Source: Ovis canadensis
Taxonomy: Eukaryota; Chordata; Mammalia; Artiodactyla; Bovidae
Length of the DNA: 64,000 bases
Assembly: GCF_042477335.2 (NCBI RefSeq)
Contig: NC_091254.1
Coordinates: 94,143,501-94,207,500 of the forward strand
Direction: 5' to 3'
The position numbers were made by a program, and so were the translations under genes. Below are positions 23,980 through 35,267 of the stretch, in pieces. A model generated the notes under the pieces. It did not search any database, was not told the origin of the DNA, and saw only the letters and a program-made list of their open reading frames with translations. Every line of letters starts with the position of its first letter. The first letter of the stretch is position 1.

Positions 23980-24410
23980 TCTTTTTTTTTTTTGGATTGG
24001 AATATAATTGCTTTACAATATTGTATTGGTTTCTGCTGTACAACAACATGAATCAGCTCTATGTAACATACACCCCCTCCCTCTGGAACCTCTCCCTCCC
24101 CATCCCACGCCTTTAGGTCATCGCAGAGCTCCCAGCTGAGCTCCCTGCGTTATACAGTAGGTTCCCACCAGCTCTCTGTTTTACCCATGTAGTGTATATA
24201 TGCTGATTCTGATCTCCCAATTCAGTCCACGACTGTTTCCCACCTCCCGTGTCCACACATCTGTTCTTGGCATCTGCCTCTCTAGTCCTGCCCTGCAAAT
24301 AAGTTCCTCTGCATTTTTTTCTAGATTCCACATGCAGGCATTAATATACCATGTTTGCTTTTCTTTTTCTGACTTCCTTCACACTATATGATAGGCTCTA
24401 GGTCCATTTA
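23980..24410 (-). mobile_element. L1 LINE 3' UTR (ruminant type), 5'-truncated
   Basis: On the plus strand a T-run (about 23982-23993) precedes tataattgctttacaat, gttatacagtaggttccc, gtgtccacacatctgttc and ttctagattccacatgca, the order seen in ruminant/cetartiodactyl L1 3' UTRs read in antisense. No ORF2 coding sequence remains. Confidence 0.85.
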
Positions 24411-24448
24411 CAGTTTTCTTTCCCTGTTTCTATTTGACCTGACTTGCA

Positions 24449-24636
24449 TGCTCAGTTCAGTTCAGTCGCTCAGTCATGTCCGACTCTTTGCAACCCCATG
24501 GACTGAAGCACGCCAGGCCTCCCTATCCATCGCCAACTCCCTGAGTTTACCAAAATTCATGTCCATTGAGTCGGTGATGCCATCCAACCATCTCATCCTC
24601 TGTCATTTCCTTCTCCTCTTGCCTTCAAGGTCTGAA
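24449..24636 (-). mobile_element. BovB LINE 3' fragment
   Basis: A minus-strand terminal BovB piece of about 190 bp with the tail cagttcagtcgctcagtca, immediately beyond the truncated end of the L1. Confidence 0.9.
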
Positions 24637-24771
24637 ATTCTAGAATGAGGGAGCTGTAGACTTTGCAACAGAATACTCCTCGAGATGGGTAACTAAAGCT
24701 TAGAGCTTATGTTTGCTGAATATTGCACCATGTGTCACCTGCAGCACTATAATATGAATGTATTTCACAGT

Positions 24772-24962
24772 GTTGTTTTTCAGTTGCTAAGTTATGTCTG
24801 AGTCTTTGGAACCCTATGGACTGCAGCACACCAGGCATCCCTGAACTTCACCCTCTTCCGGAGTTTGCTCCAACTCACGTCCATTGAGTCAGTGATGGTA
24901 TCCAAACATCTCATCCTCTATTGCCCCCTTCTCCTCTTGCCCTCAATCTTTCCCAGCAGTAC
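24772..24962 (-). mobile_element. BovB LINE 3' fragment, diverged
   Basis: A second minus-strand terminal BovB piece of similar length, more diverged (cagttgctaagttatgtctg). Confidence 0.88.
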
Positions 24963-25884
24963 TAGTGAGGGTAAGTTATATACATTTTTTTAAATGATGA
25001 GAAAATATGCCGGCTCATCAAAAGAATGGCCAAGTCCTCCTTGAAGGAGGCACTGGCCAGGGTTGGATCTTGACTGATTACCTGTGGTAGAGACTGCCAC
25101 TAGTGAACACAAGCACCCCGAGCACAGAGTACAGGCTGACGGGTCAGAGGAATCAGGCAGGACACAGCTGCCTTGCAGAAAAGAAGAAAACAAAGAAGCC
25201 AAGCATCATGAAAAGCCACATCTTTATTCCGATGATTGACAAGCCAAGAAAACAGAAAAGCTTACCATGATGGGCTCAGGGTTTCACGTGTCAGGTAACA
25301 CTCTCTGGTTAACATTCTCCTGAGTAGGTATATGAACTGCAGCAGGAGAAATCACCCATCCAAAGACATGGTATCTTGAGGCATTAAGATGAATTACCAA
25401 GCATTTCCTCCCATAGCCCAGCTTGTCCTTTCTGCTACCTCTCCCTAATCTCTTCCTGCTTGCAGATATTTGTTTTCCCTTTCTTAGCTTATTTCTGCTC
25501 AGCTTGTCACAGCTCCCACTTGAAGTGTGGCATTTTCCCTTCTCTCATCTTGTTCTTTTGTCTCTGGCATTACATATTGGCTTAGCATTCGTCTGCTGAG
25601 TTTTGTTACCACCCTTGCTCAACCTGATCTGTGTTTCAGAAACTTCAGACTTGCTATGTCTCAGGATCACTGGTGACAAGAAAATGAAATTAAAAAAAAA
25701 AAAAAAAAAGAATCTACAGAAGGGACTGACTGTAGAAATAGCTGCCTGTCCCTGAGCTGGGTTTAAAATGTACCTGTAATAAAACAGGGCCAACTAACTG
25801 AGGTCTTGCTGGTGATTAACTGGACAAGGCTTTTCTATTTAGATGAATTTGCAGATACTTTAAAGCTGGCTCTCATACTGTAAA
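24963..25884. other. Unique stretch with an A-run, no gene seen
   Basis: An A-run lies at about 25692-25709. No element is recognised next to it. Confidence 0.45.
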
Positions 25885-26033
25885 TTGTTATTGTTGTTGT
25901 TCAGTTCCTGTTGTGTCCAATTCTTGGTGACCGCATGGACTACAGCACCCCAGGCTTCCCTGTCTTCACTATCTCCAGGAGTTAGCTCAAATTCATGTCC
26001 ATGGAGTCAGTGATGCTGTCTAACCATCTCCAG
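25885..26033 (-). mobile_element. BovB LINE 3' fragment, short
   Basis: A minus-strand BovB tail with a gttattgttgttgttcagt start (antisense of an ACAAC-type tail), truncated after about 150 bp. Confidence 0.85.
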
Positions 26034-26367
26034 TGACTGTAGCTGTGAAATTAACATAACTGTAAATATATTGTTTTGATATTGTTTCAGCTGTTGTTCT
26101 GTGTTTATTAATTTGACATTTTTTCAGAAGTCAATTTATTCTGCAACACATCTAAATACAAGTTAAAGGATTTTACCCTATATCACGCCTAGATAACTGA
26201 GTTTCCCATAAAACTAACCTAGCAGCATTTTCTTTGACAGGTTTGGACTTGCCTGGGACCTGCCAACTTTTTCTTCTTATTCTTTTCTTTTATGTTTTGG
26301 AATGGAAATAGCTATTCTATGCCTGTCCTGCCATAGTATTTTGGAAACACATAATTTGTCTGGTTGT
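26034..26367. other. Unique AT-rich stretch, no gene seen
   Basis: No recognised feature. Confidence 0.5.
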
Positions 26368-26540
26368 ACAAGCCCCTAGCTGCAAGAGACTTGGGTGCAA
26401 TTCCTGGGTTGGGAAGATCCCCTGGAGAAGGGAATGGCAACCCACTCCAGAATTCTTGCCTGGAAATTCGACAGACAGAGAAGCCTTATGGGCTACGTCC
26501 ATGGGATTGAAAAGAGTGGGACATGACTGAGCACAGATTC
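26368..26540 (+). mobile_element. Bov-tA SINE, 5'-truncated
   Basis: A plus-strand copy that starts within the head (gcaagagacttgggtgcaat) and continues through a normal body to gtgggacatgactgagca. Confidence 0.85.
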
Positions 26541-26649
26541 AAGGACTGAGCTTTAGAGCTGATGTCAGAGTAAGCTAAGACTTTGTCGATATTGGGATGG
26601 AATGCATGTATTCTGCACATAAGACGAATGTGAAATTTGAACGGCCAAA

Positions 26650-27030
26650 TGTGGGATACTTTCAACTGAATTGTCTTCCCTCAAAATTCATGTTGAAGCC
26701 CCAAGCCCCAGTGTGACTTTATGTAAAGATTAAGCCTGTGAGGTTTTAAAGGTTAAATGAGGTCACAGGGTGGAGCCCTAGTCTAACAGTGTTGGTGCCT
26801 TTATCAAAAGAGGAAGAGACACCGACCGCTCTCTCTTCTGTGTCACATGGTGACAGGGAGAAAGTGGCTGTCTGCAAGTCAGGAAGGGAGTTCTCATCAG
26901 GAGATGTGTCAGCCAGCACCTTGATTTTGGCTCTCCATCCTCCAGAACTAAGAGAATTAAATTTCTGGTGCTGAAGCCGCTCAGTCTGCCATAGAGATTT
27001 TGCTATGGCAGCCTGAACTGTCTAATAGGA
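26650..27030 (+). mobile_element. MLT1-type (ERVL-MaLR) LTR
   Basis: The order of motifs matches MLT1: ccctcaaaattcatgttgaa, taaatgaggtcacagggtgg, aagaggaagagacac, gtctgcaagtcaggaaggga, tccatcctccagaactaaga and ttgctatggcagcctgaac. It is an ancient LTR with no coding sequence, in the opposite orientation to the one near 31.4-31.8 kb. Confidence 0.88.
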
Positions 27031-27071
27031 TGATTAATATTTTTGTATACCTTATACCCTTTGATGTTCAT

Positions 27072-27282
27072 GGCGATAGTGGTAAAGAACCTGTCTGCCA
27101 GTGCAGGAGACAGAAGAGATGTGGGTTCAACCCCTGGATCAGGAAGATCCCCTGGAGGCAGACATGGCAACCCACTCCAGTATTCTTGCCTGGAGAATCA
27201 CATAGACAGAGGAGCCTGGCTGGCTCCAGTCCAAAGGGTCACAAAGAGTTGGACAGGGCTGAAGTGAGTTAGCACACATCAC
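27072..27282 (+). mobile_element. Bov-tA SINE
   Basis: A plus-strand copy with a tRNA-like head variant (tagtggtaaagaacctgtct), a normal body and an end at gaagtgagttagcacaca. Confidence 0.88.
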
Positions 27283-27792
27283 AATGAAATAAATACATTT
27301 TTATTCTCCCTTTTTTTCCTACCTATAAAGACAGGTGAAGGGAAAAGAAAAGTGAGGCTCACATTTCTAAGTTTTAGTCAGGACTTCTCACTACTCAGTG
27401 TGAAACCCATGTATTTTATTGATACAAAGCCAGGCCCAAATGGAATGTCAAATTTTTCTGCATAATAAAATGCAGGGAATGCAGTTTCTTGGAAGGATTT
27501 AAAGGAAAATAACCTAGGAGAATATAAAGCTGAGAGATTTGTGTGTGGGGGGGGGAGGGGTTGGCAACGGGAGAGGAGAGATGGGATTCAAATAACACTA
27601 TATGTTGCAGCCTAGAATCTGCAAAGAAATGTCACAGCTGAAAACTTTCCTGAGGCTTTAAATAAAGGACTTGCAATAAAGAAGTATACAATACACGGGT
27701 TTGGATTGTTTGTGTTGCTTTTATTTTAACCTGAAATCACCTTTAAAACTTTACGAGTGGTCTTTAGAGAAACCAAGGAATGTGAAAAAAGT
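27283..27792. other. Unique stretch, no gene seen
   Basis: A G9 run sits at 27547-27555, followed by further G runs. No gene is recognised. Confidence 0.5.
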
Positions 27793-27794
27793 TG

Positions 27795-27945
27795 GATCTC
27801 TGGGTTGGAAAGGCCCCCAGGAGAAGGGAATGGCTACCCACTCTAGTATTCTTGCCTGGGAAATCCCATGGATAGAGGAATCTGGCAGCCTGCATTCCAT
27901 GAGGTTGCAAAGAATCAGACACTCCTGAGCGACTAACATTTTCAC
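27795..27945 (+). mobile_element. Bov-A/Bov-tA SINE, 5'-truncated
   Basis: A plus-strand body from tctctgggttggaaaggccc to cctgagcgactaacat; the tRNA head is missing. Confidence 0.85.
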
Positions 27946-27967
27946 CTTAGAAAAACCAACTGCTTTG

Positions 27968-29656
27968 TCAGTTCAGTTCAGTCACTCAGTCGTGTCTGAC
28001 TCTTTGTGACCCCATGAATCGCAGCATACCAAGCCTCCCTATCCATCACCAACTCCCGAAGTTCACTCAGACTCGCGTTCATTAAGTCAGTGATGCCATC
28101 CAGCCATCTCATCCTCAGTTGTCCCCTTCTTCTCCTGCCCCCAACCCCTCCCAGCATCAGAGTCTTTTCCAATGAGTCAACTCTTCGCATGAGGTGGCCA
28201 AAGTACTGGAACTTCAGCTTTAGCATCATTCCTTCAAAAGAAATCCCAGGGCTGATCTCCTTCAGAATGGGCTGGTTGTATCTCCTTGCAGTCCAAGGGA
28301 CTCTCAAGAGTCTTCTCCAATACCACAGTTCAAAAGCATCAATTCTTTGGCTCTCAGCCTTCTTCACAGTCCAACTCTCACATCCATACATGACCACAGG
28401 AAAAACCATAGCCTTGACTAGAAGGACCTTAGTCGGCAAAGTAATGTCTCTGCTTTTGAATATACTATCTAGGTTGCTCATAACTTTTCTTCCAAGGAGT
28501 AAGCGTCTTTTAATTTCATGGCTGCAGTCACCATCTGCAGTGATTTTGGAGCCCCCCCAAAAAAAGTCTGACACTGTTTCCACTGTTTTTCCATCTATTT
28601 CCCATGAAGTGATGGGACCGGATGCCATGATCTTCGTTTTCTGAATGTTGAGCTTTAAGCCAACTTTTTCACTCTCCTCTTTCACTTTCATCAAGAGGCT
28701 TTTGAGTTCCTCTTCACTTTCTGCCATCAGGGTGGTGTCATCTGCATATCTGAGGTTATTGATATTTCTCCCAGCCATCTTGACTCCAGCTTGTGTTTCT
28801 TCCAGTCCAGGGTTTCTCCCAGTCCAGCGTTTCTCATGATGTACTTTGCATAGAAGTTAAATAAGCAGGGTGACAATATACAGCCTTGACCTACTCCTTT
28901 TCCTATTTGGAACCAGTCTGTTCTTCCATGTCCAGTTCTAACTGTTGCTTCCTGGCCTGAATACAGGTTTCTCAAGAGGCAGGTTAGGTGGTCTGGTATT
29001 CCCATCTCTTTCAGAATTTTCCACAGTTGATTGTGATCCACACAGTCAAAGGCTTTGGCATAGTCAATAAAGCAGAAATAGATGTTTTTCTGGAACTCTC
29101 TTGCTTTTTCCATGATCCAGTTGGCAATTTGATCTCTGGTTCCTCTGCCTTTTCGAAAACCAGCTTGAACATCAGGAAGTTCATGGTTCATGTATTGCTG
29201 AAGCCTGGCTTGGAAAATTTTGAGCGTTACTCTACTAGCATGTGAGATGAGTGCAATTGTGCGGTAGTTTGAGCATTCTTTGGCATTGCTTTTCTTTGAG
29301 ATAGGAATGAAAACTGACCTTTTCCAGTCCTGTGGCCACTGCTGAGTTTTCCAAATGTGCTGGCATATTGAGTGCAGCACTTTGACAGCATCATCTTTCA
29401 GGATTTGAAGTAGCTCTACCGGCATTCCATCAGCTCCACTAGCTTTGTTCGTAGTTATGCTTTCTAAGGCCCACTTGACTTCACATTCCAAGATGTCTGG
29501 CTCTAAATGAGTGATCACACCATCGTGATTATCCGAGTCATGAAGATCCTTTTTGTACAGTTCTTCTGTGTATTCTTGCCATCTCTTCTTAATATCTTCT
29601 GCTTCTGTTAGGTCCATACCATTTCTGTCCTTTATCAAGCCCGTCTTTGCATGATT
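27968..29656 (-). mobile_element. BovB LINE with near-intact RT frame (17-bp duplication lesion)
   Basis: 5'-truncated BovB of about 1.69 kb on the minus strand, lacking the endonuclease. The reverse-transcriptase domain is open across two overlapping frames: 28727-29638 (303 residues, with FCFIDYAKAFDCVDH, then [12 protein letters not shown]) and 27978-28778 (266 residues, with [14 protein letters not shown] and the C-terminal [12 protein letters not shown] and GRRRRGQ blocks). The only frame break is an imperfect 17-bp tandem duplication at 28800-28816 and 28817-28833. The endonuclease and 5' end are absent, so it cannot be autonomous. Confidence 0.95.
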
Positions 29657-29784
29657 ACTACAAAGCAGAAAATTGAAAATATACCTATTTATCTCCTAAA
29701 TTCCACTCATTTTCATGAAGATACAGTCTAGTGGAAATTTAACCAAGTAGGACCTTCTTTCCTTTTAAGAAAAACTATGACAAC

Positions 29785-30275
29785 ACTAGCCAATGTGTTA
29801 AAACGCAGAGGCACTGTTTTGCTGGCAAAGGTCCATATAATCAAAGCTGTGGTTTTGCCAGTAATCATGTATGGATGTGAGAGTTAGACCATAAAGAGGA
29901 CTGAGGGCTGAATAATTAACGCTTTCAAACTGTGGTGCTGGAGTAGACTCTTGAGAGTCCTTTGGACAGCAAGGAGATCAAACCAGTCAATTCTAAAGGA
30001 AATTAATCCTGAATATTCATTCACTGGAAGGACATGCTAAAGCTCAAATATTTGGCCACCGGATGTGAAAAGCTGATTCATTAGAAAAGTCCCTGATGCT
30101 GAGAAAGATTGAGGGCAGGAGGAAAAGGGAGTGACAGAGGATGAGATGGTTGGATGGCATTTCTGACTCAATGGACATGCGTTTGAGCAAGCTCAGGGAG
30201 ATAGCGAAGACAGGGAAGGCTGGCGTGTTGCAGCCCATAGTGAAACAAAGAGCCGGACACTATAGAAAAACTGAA
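29785..30275 (+). mobile_element. BovB LINE 3' portion
   Basis: Plus-strand BovB from the [16 protein letters not shown] region to the 3' tail, with several stops (for example gagagttagaccat). It lies head-to-head with the minus-strand BovB to its left. Confidence 0.9.
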
Positions 30276-30801
30276 AGGTAACAGCAGGACCTAGGGGCTC
30301 CTGGGCACAAAAGCCTTTCCTTGTCTTCTTCCCTGAGTTCAAGCTGTTGCTAATCAGGGAAGGGAGGAAATGCAGAGATAAGGGCAGAACGGTCAGAAAA
30401 CAATAGTGCAGCCTTGGAGCCGATTCCTGGTTCCTCCTCAAGGGACACACATAATAATATCTTTGAGCTCTTTTGCAGATACTAAAATCCTCACCAGGTG
30501 GGAGAAGATAAGGGTAAGCTGTCCACCTGCACAGGGACCCAAAAAAGGTCAGAACCAGGTTGATGATGCTGACTCCCACTTACCTCACCACTGACCAATC
30601 AGAAGAATGTCCATGAGTTGATCATGCCTTCTTTGAACTATTAAACTCCTCACTATCCTCTCCAAGTTGGAACCCACAGTTTTGAGGGCATTAGCTGCCG
30701 GCTCCCTTTGCCTGGCAAAGCAATTCTTTTCTATGTCACCCAAAACTTTGTCTCTGAGATTTAATTTGGTGTTGGTGTATAGAGACTGGATTTAGGATAC
30801 A
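30270..30801 (+). mobile_element. Bovine-type ERV solo LTR (BTLTR1-like)
   Basis: Features expected of a ruminant ERV LTR are present: ctgaccaatcagaa (CCAAT box) at about 30592, a TATA-like actattaaactcctc at 30637, gccggctccctttgcctggc, and a 3' part gtctctgagatttaatttgg near 30750. No internal viral coding sequence flanks it. Ends are approximate, no TSD was found, and the family name is from memory of similar bovine LTRs. Confidence 0.6.
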
Positions 30802-30837
30802 GGCCTGTAGACCCCCTGTGATTGCACAAGTTTCCTT

Positions 30838-31395
30838 TGTTGTTATTCAGTTGCAAAATAGTGTCGACTCTTTGTGACCCCATGGACTACAGCATACCAG
30901 CTTTCCAAGTCCTACACTATCTCTCAGAGTATACTCAAATTTAAGGCCATTGAGTCAGTGATCCCATCCAACCATCTTGTTCTCTATTGTCCCATTCTCC
31001 TCCTGCCCTCAATCTTTCCCAGCATCAGGGTCTTTTCAAATGAGTCAGTTCTTCACTTCAGCTGGCCAAAATGTTGGTGTTTCAGCTTCAGCATCAGTCC
31101 TTCCAATGGACATTCAAGACTGACTTTCTTTAGGATGGACTGGTCAGATCTCCTTGCAGTTCAAGGGAGACACAAGAGTCTTCTCCAACACCACGGTTCA
31201 AAAGCATCAATTCTTCAGCCCTCAGCCTTCTTTATGGCCCAACTCTCACATCCATACATGACTGCTGGCAAGACCATAGCTTTGACTATACGGACCTTTG
31301 TCGGCAGAGTGATGTCTCTGTTTTTTAATATGTTGTCTAGGTTTGTCATATCTTTTATTCCAAGGAACAAGCATCTTTTAATTTCATAGCTGAGT
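30838..31395 (-). mobile_element. BovB LINE, 5'-truncated
   Basis: Minus-strand BovB from the tail (ttgttgttattcagttgc) to the CSHEIKR region. It is diverged but continuous, directly after the ERV LTR. Confidence 0.92.
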
Positions 31396-31404
31396 TTTCT
31401 AGGC

Positions 31405-31795
31405 TAACCAAGCAAAGTGTACCAGTTGGATGATTTAAACATCAAAGATTTACTTTCTCACAGTTCTAGAGCCTGGAAGTCCACCATCAAGGTGTAGGCA
31501 AGGTTGGCTCCTTCTAATGATACTGAGAGCATTCTAGCCTTTCTCTTTGGACTGTGGATGGCTGACTTCTCCCATTACTTCCCATCGCCTTCCCTCTGTG
31601 TATGCTGTGTCTAAATTCCCTCTTCTAAAAAGACATCAATTATATTTGATTAAGGCCCATTCAATGAATTCATTTTAACTTAATTACTGCTTTAATGATG
31701 TTATTTTCACCTATGGAAACAAGTTTACATACTGAGGGTTAAGATCAATATATGAATTTGAGAGTTCATAAATCTGCCTATAACATGGATTTATA
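31405..31795 (-). mobile_element. MLT1-type (ERVL-MaLR) LTR
   Basis: The antisense MLT1 motif order is seen: ctcacagttctagagcctgg, aagtccaccatcaaggtg, gattaaggcccattcaatga, ttaacttaattactgcttta and tcaatatatgaatttg. It is an ancient LTR without coding sequence. Confidence 0.8.
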
Positions 31796-31828
31796 GCAAT
31801 CTTGAGATTTTTGTTATACTTCCTATAG

Positions 31829-32130
31829 GGCTTCCCTGACAGCTCAGTTGGTAAAGAATCCACCTTCAAGGCAGGAGACCCTGGTTCAATTCCTGGGTCA
31901 GGAAGATCTACTGGAGAAGGGATAGGCTACTCACTTCAGCATTCTTGGGCTTCCCTTGTGGCTCAGCTGGTAAAGAATCCACCTGCAATGTGGGAGATCT
32001 GGGTTTGATCCCTGGGTTGGGAAGAACCCCTGGAGAAGGGAAAGGCTACCCACTCCAGGATCCTGGCCTGGAGAATTCCATGGACTGTATAGTTCATGGG
32101 GTCACAAAGAGTCAAATATGACTGAGTGAC
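31829..32130 (+). mobile_element. Double-headed Bov-tA SINE
   Basis: A truncated first unit (31829-31946, tRNA-like head plus a short body) is followed directly by a second complete unit starting gggcttcccttgtggctcag at 31947. A 10-bp repeat tttttgttat at 31808-31817 and 32131-32140 is a possible TSD, but an 11-bp gap separates it from the first head. Confidence 0.88.
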
Positions 32131-32140
32131 TTTTTGTTAT

Positions 32141-33158
32141 TTTTGTATTTATAGAAGGTAAAATAGAAACACTGAGTCAATGACTTTTATCTCAAAAGAA
32201 AAAATAGCCTTAGCTTACACCTATGGTTCATAACAAATCTAAAGATTAACAAAAAATATATTCCATGCTATTAAATAATTAATCTATGACTCACAGAGTT
32301 CCTATGGCAAATCTAAGATTGAAATCTAGGGGACCTCAAAGGTCATACCCTTTCAATTCTTCATTCTGCCTCTTAGTCATACTCACAAAGAAATACATCT
32401 GGATATATTCTTTTCTAGTGTATTACTGTAACATTTAAAAACATTATTAAAACTAATATAAACTCCAATTTCTTAACTAAAGTATTTGAGCCAAGAATAA
32501 AATATAATGAAAAGCAATTTTATCATGAATAATTTATACCAACTACTAGCTTTGATTTCATATAAAAAGAAAACGGAGTTCACCTAAAAATTTTTAAAAA
32601 GGAGCTTTCTATGAGGAGATACATGTCTTCCATTGATGGAAGTATAACATTTTGAGTGTATGTCCTAAGACAGATTTCAAAAATTATAAAGAAGAAATTT
32701 TCATATTATTTTCATTCTCGTCTTAAGCACTGGCATTTATTATTCAAGATGCCACAATGAAACTTAGTCATGATAATACTAAGACAACTGAGACATTTTG
32801 AAAGCACATTTATATCCTTATTTATTACAATTGAGATGTTCATTAGCTAAAGCATAAATAGCAGAAACCCAAATATAAGCTATAGATAAAAGTTGTCATC
32901 TATAAAGGGACAAATGCATTTTAAATAGAGTAATATTAAGAATTTTTGATTCAAAGAATTGACATCTTGATCAGTGTTTCTTATACTGACTTACTGGGAA
33001 AGCTAGCTGCCCCACTGGCAAAATGTAAGTGGAGTAAAAAAGAGTTTCTGTGGTCAATTAGGCTTGGGGAATGAATGGATAAAATTAAAGAGGATTTCTT
33101 TACTGTAAAAGTTGTCAGAAGCCTAGTAAACTAACACTTTTAAAGTCTCCAAAAGGGT
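32141..33158. other. Unique AT-rich stretch, no gene seen
   Basis: No recognised feature in about 1 kb. Confidence 0.5.
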
Positions 33159-33169
33159 TGCACAGTATG

Positions 33170-33379
33170 TGTTCAGTCGCTTCAATTATGTCCGACTCTT
33201 TGCAACCCCATGGACGATAGCCTGCCAGGCTCTTCTGTCCATGGGATTGTCCCGGCTATTGGAGTGGGTTGCCATGCCCTCACCCAGGGGATCTTCCTGA
33301 ACCAGGGATTGAAGCCACGGTCTCCTGAGTGTCTTAAACTGCTTTTGAGTTCTTTATGGCTGAGCCACTGGGGAAGGCC
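33170..33379 (-). mobile_element. Bov-tA SINE
   Basis: A minus-strand copy with an interrupted head. Imperfect flanks tgcacagtatg (33159-33169) and tgcatagtgtg (33380-33390) match at 9 of 11 positions, consistent with an old TSD. Confidence 0.88.
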
Positions 33380-33556
33380 TGCATAGTGTGGAACATGTCA
33401 TTAATGTATGTGATTATGGAATACATACTTGAGAGTCACCCTTGAAGGAAATAATTTTTCAGTACGTACTTTTGAACATAGATTTATTATTCCAAATACA
33501 CCATAGAATACTTTCAGATTCCATTTATTTCACTAAGCAGTTATTAAGGATCTTTT

Positions 33557-33765
33557 GGGGCTTCCCTGGTGGCTCAGATGGCAAAGTGCCTGTCTGGAAT
33601 GAAGGATACCGGAGTTTGATCCCTGGGTTGGGAAATCCCCTGGAGAAGGAAATGGCAGCCCACTCCAGTAGTCTTGCCTGGAAAATCTCATGGACGGAGG
33701 AACCTGGTGGGCTACAGTCCACGGGGTCGCAAAGGGTAGGACACAACTGAGTGACTCCACTTTCT
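33557..33765 (+). mobile_element. Bov-tA SINE
   Basis: A complete plus-strand copy: head ggggcttccctggtggctca, body, and an end followed by a CTTT-rich tail. Confidence 0.92.
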
Positions 33766-34726
33766 TTCTTTCCATATTTAAAATATTGGGCTTAGTGTTT
33801 AAAGTTGTATTTCGAAGATAGTGTGGAAGTGTTATGCTTTCAAATAAAAATAAGTTATCTCTAGTGGTTCATTTATTAAGGGATTCACTTATTTCTTTAT
33901 GTAACATTCATCAAGCAGAAATTATGTGCAGTTAAGCACGTTATATATTCTATATTCTTTATATAGATGTTGAAAATTATTGTTCCCAATGATCACCATC
34001 ATTGAAGTAAGAATTAGCATATATTGATAAAATTATTGCTTGCATAGTTTTAGCATTAAATGTATGTTACTCTGTTATATTTTTATTATTTCCATACTAA
34101 AATAATCTTAATATATAACTACATGTATTCATAAATATGCAAAATATCTATATATCATATAAGTGAAAATAGGCTGTATATGGGGATTATTTCACTCAAA
34201 TAGTTAAGTTGGAGTTAAGGTTAGATCATTTATCTCAAATATTTAGTAACTCAGGGCACTAAATTTTCAAAATATTTATATTCTGGAGAAACCATAGCTT
34301 AGTCTAGAAGATTCACTTTAGGATCATCAAATAAAATTCTGATAGGTAATCTGCTCTGAAAAATATTCTCAGGTCAGGCAACATTCGAATAACAAGTTGT
34401 TCGCAGTATCTGGCAAAACAAATTATCAATTATTTTCCATTGTTTTGTGTCATTTGAAAGTCAGAAGTAGTTATGGATGTTTATAAGGTTGCCATTTTTT
34501 TAAAAAATATTTTTAAAGATGCCATTGATATCTTGATATTGATGCAGTGAAAGGGTCATTCTAATTAGAGCTTTTTTCTGACTTGGTAAATGGGAAGTTA
34601 ACTGAAACATAGGCATACACACCTGGAATGGAAAAGGAAATCATGCAGAGCAAAAAGCAGTGGCCTCTGAACTCCTCCAACAAGCACAGTTACACAAGAA
34701 ATAAAAGAGATTCTACTGAACTGAAG
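33766..34726. other. Unique AT-rich stretch, no gene seen
   Basis: No recognised feature. Confidence 0.5.
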
Positions 34727-34877
34727 GTGACCTCAGAAGTCAGAGTAACATGACAGGAAAGATCAAAGTGTTGGGATCCAAGCAGCCTTGTTCTGTACCA
34801 ACCAGCCACTGCCTTTATGGGCTTGGTCAAGTCATTTAATTTATCTCCATATAAATGGTGTCATCTGAACACTAAGG
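34727..34877 (+). repeat. Local duplication, copy A (151 bp)
   Basis: Aligns without gaps to 36891-37041, with 8 differences (about 95% identity by eye). It includes MIR-like sequence in its right half. Confidence 0.93.
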
Positions 34878-34960
34878 ATAATTCTGTCTACTTTGTAGAG
34901 TTATAAAGGTAAGCAAGGATTAATGGAGGTCCAGTGCTCTGCGCAAGGTCTAGGACTTAG
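34780..34960 (+). mobile_element. MIR SINE fragment
   Basis: MIR core features: ttggtcaagtcatttaattt, tctcc, the ggataattctgtctacttt block and tataaaggtaagcaaggatt. It is an ancient element partly carried in the 151-bp duplication. Confidence 0.7.
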
Positions 34961-35011
34961 CAAGAACTAAACTGAGAGTTGCTTTAAAAAATAATAATAC
35001 TTTTCTTTCTT

Positions 35012-35137
35012 TAAAAAAATTTTTAGCTATACTGCATGGCATGTAGGATCTTACTTCCCTGACCAAGGATCAAACCTGTACCGCTTGCAATGGAAGCAAG
35101 GAGCCTTAAGCACTGGACTGCCAGGGAAGTCCCGATG
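35012..35137 (-). mobile_element. CHR-type tRNA-derived SINE
   Basis: The antisense order is catggcatgtaggatctta, ccctgaccaaggatcaaacc, then ggactgccagggaagtccc, matching the Cetartiodactyla CHR SINE. Possible short TSD gttgcttt at 34978-34985 and 35138-35145. Confidence 0.85.
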
Positions 35138-35267
35138 GTTGCTTTTATTATAAATAAAGCATTTTAAAGTATCTTGGAAGAAATTTCTGAGAGAAGTAGT
35201 TTTTAAATGGTTAAATTATGTTTTCACCTCTTAATCAGGTTAGAGATAAATAAAATTTACATAGTGG

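Noticed and set aside
27541..27563. G-run as a G-quadruplex regulator
   Set aside because: One G9 run plus a few short G pairs only. There is no promoter context and it is probably simple sequence.
28727..29638. 303-residue ORF as a cellular gene
   Set aside because: It contains BovB RT motifs and lies inside a transposon copy, so it is annotated as part of the mobile element.
30193..30579. 128-residue minus-strand ORF over the ERV LTR
   Set aside because: It spans the BovB tail and a non-coding LTR in antisense. There is no viral or cellular motif.
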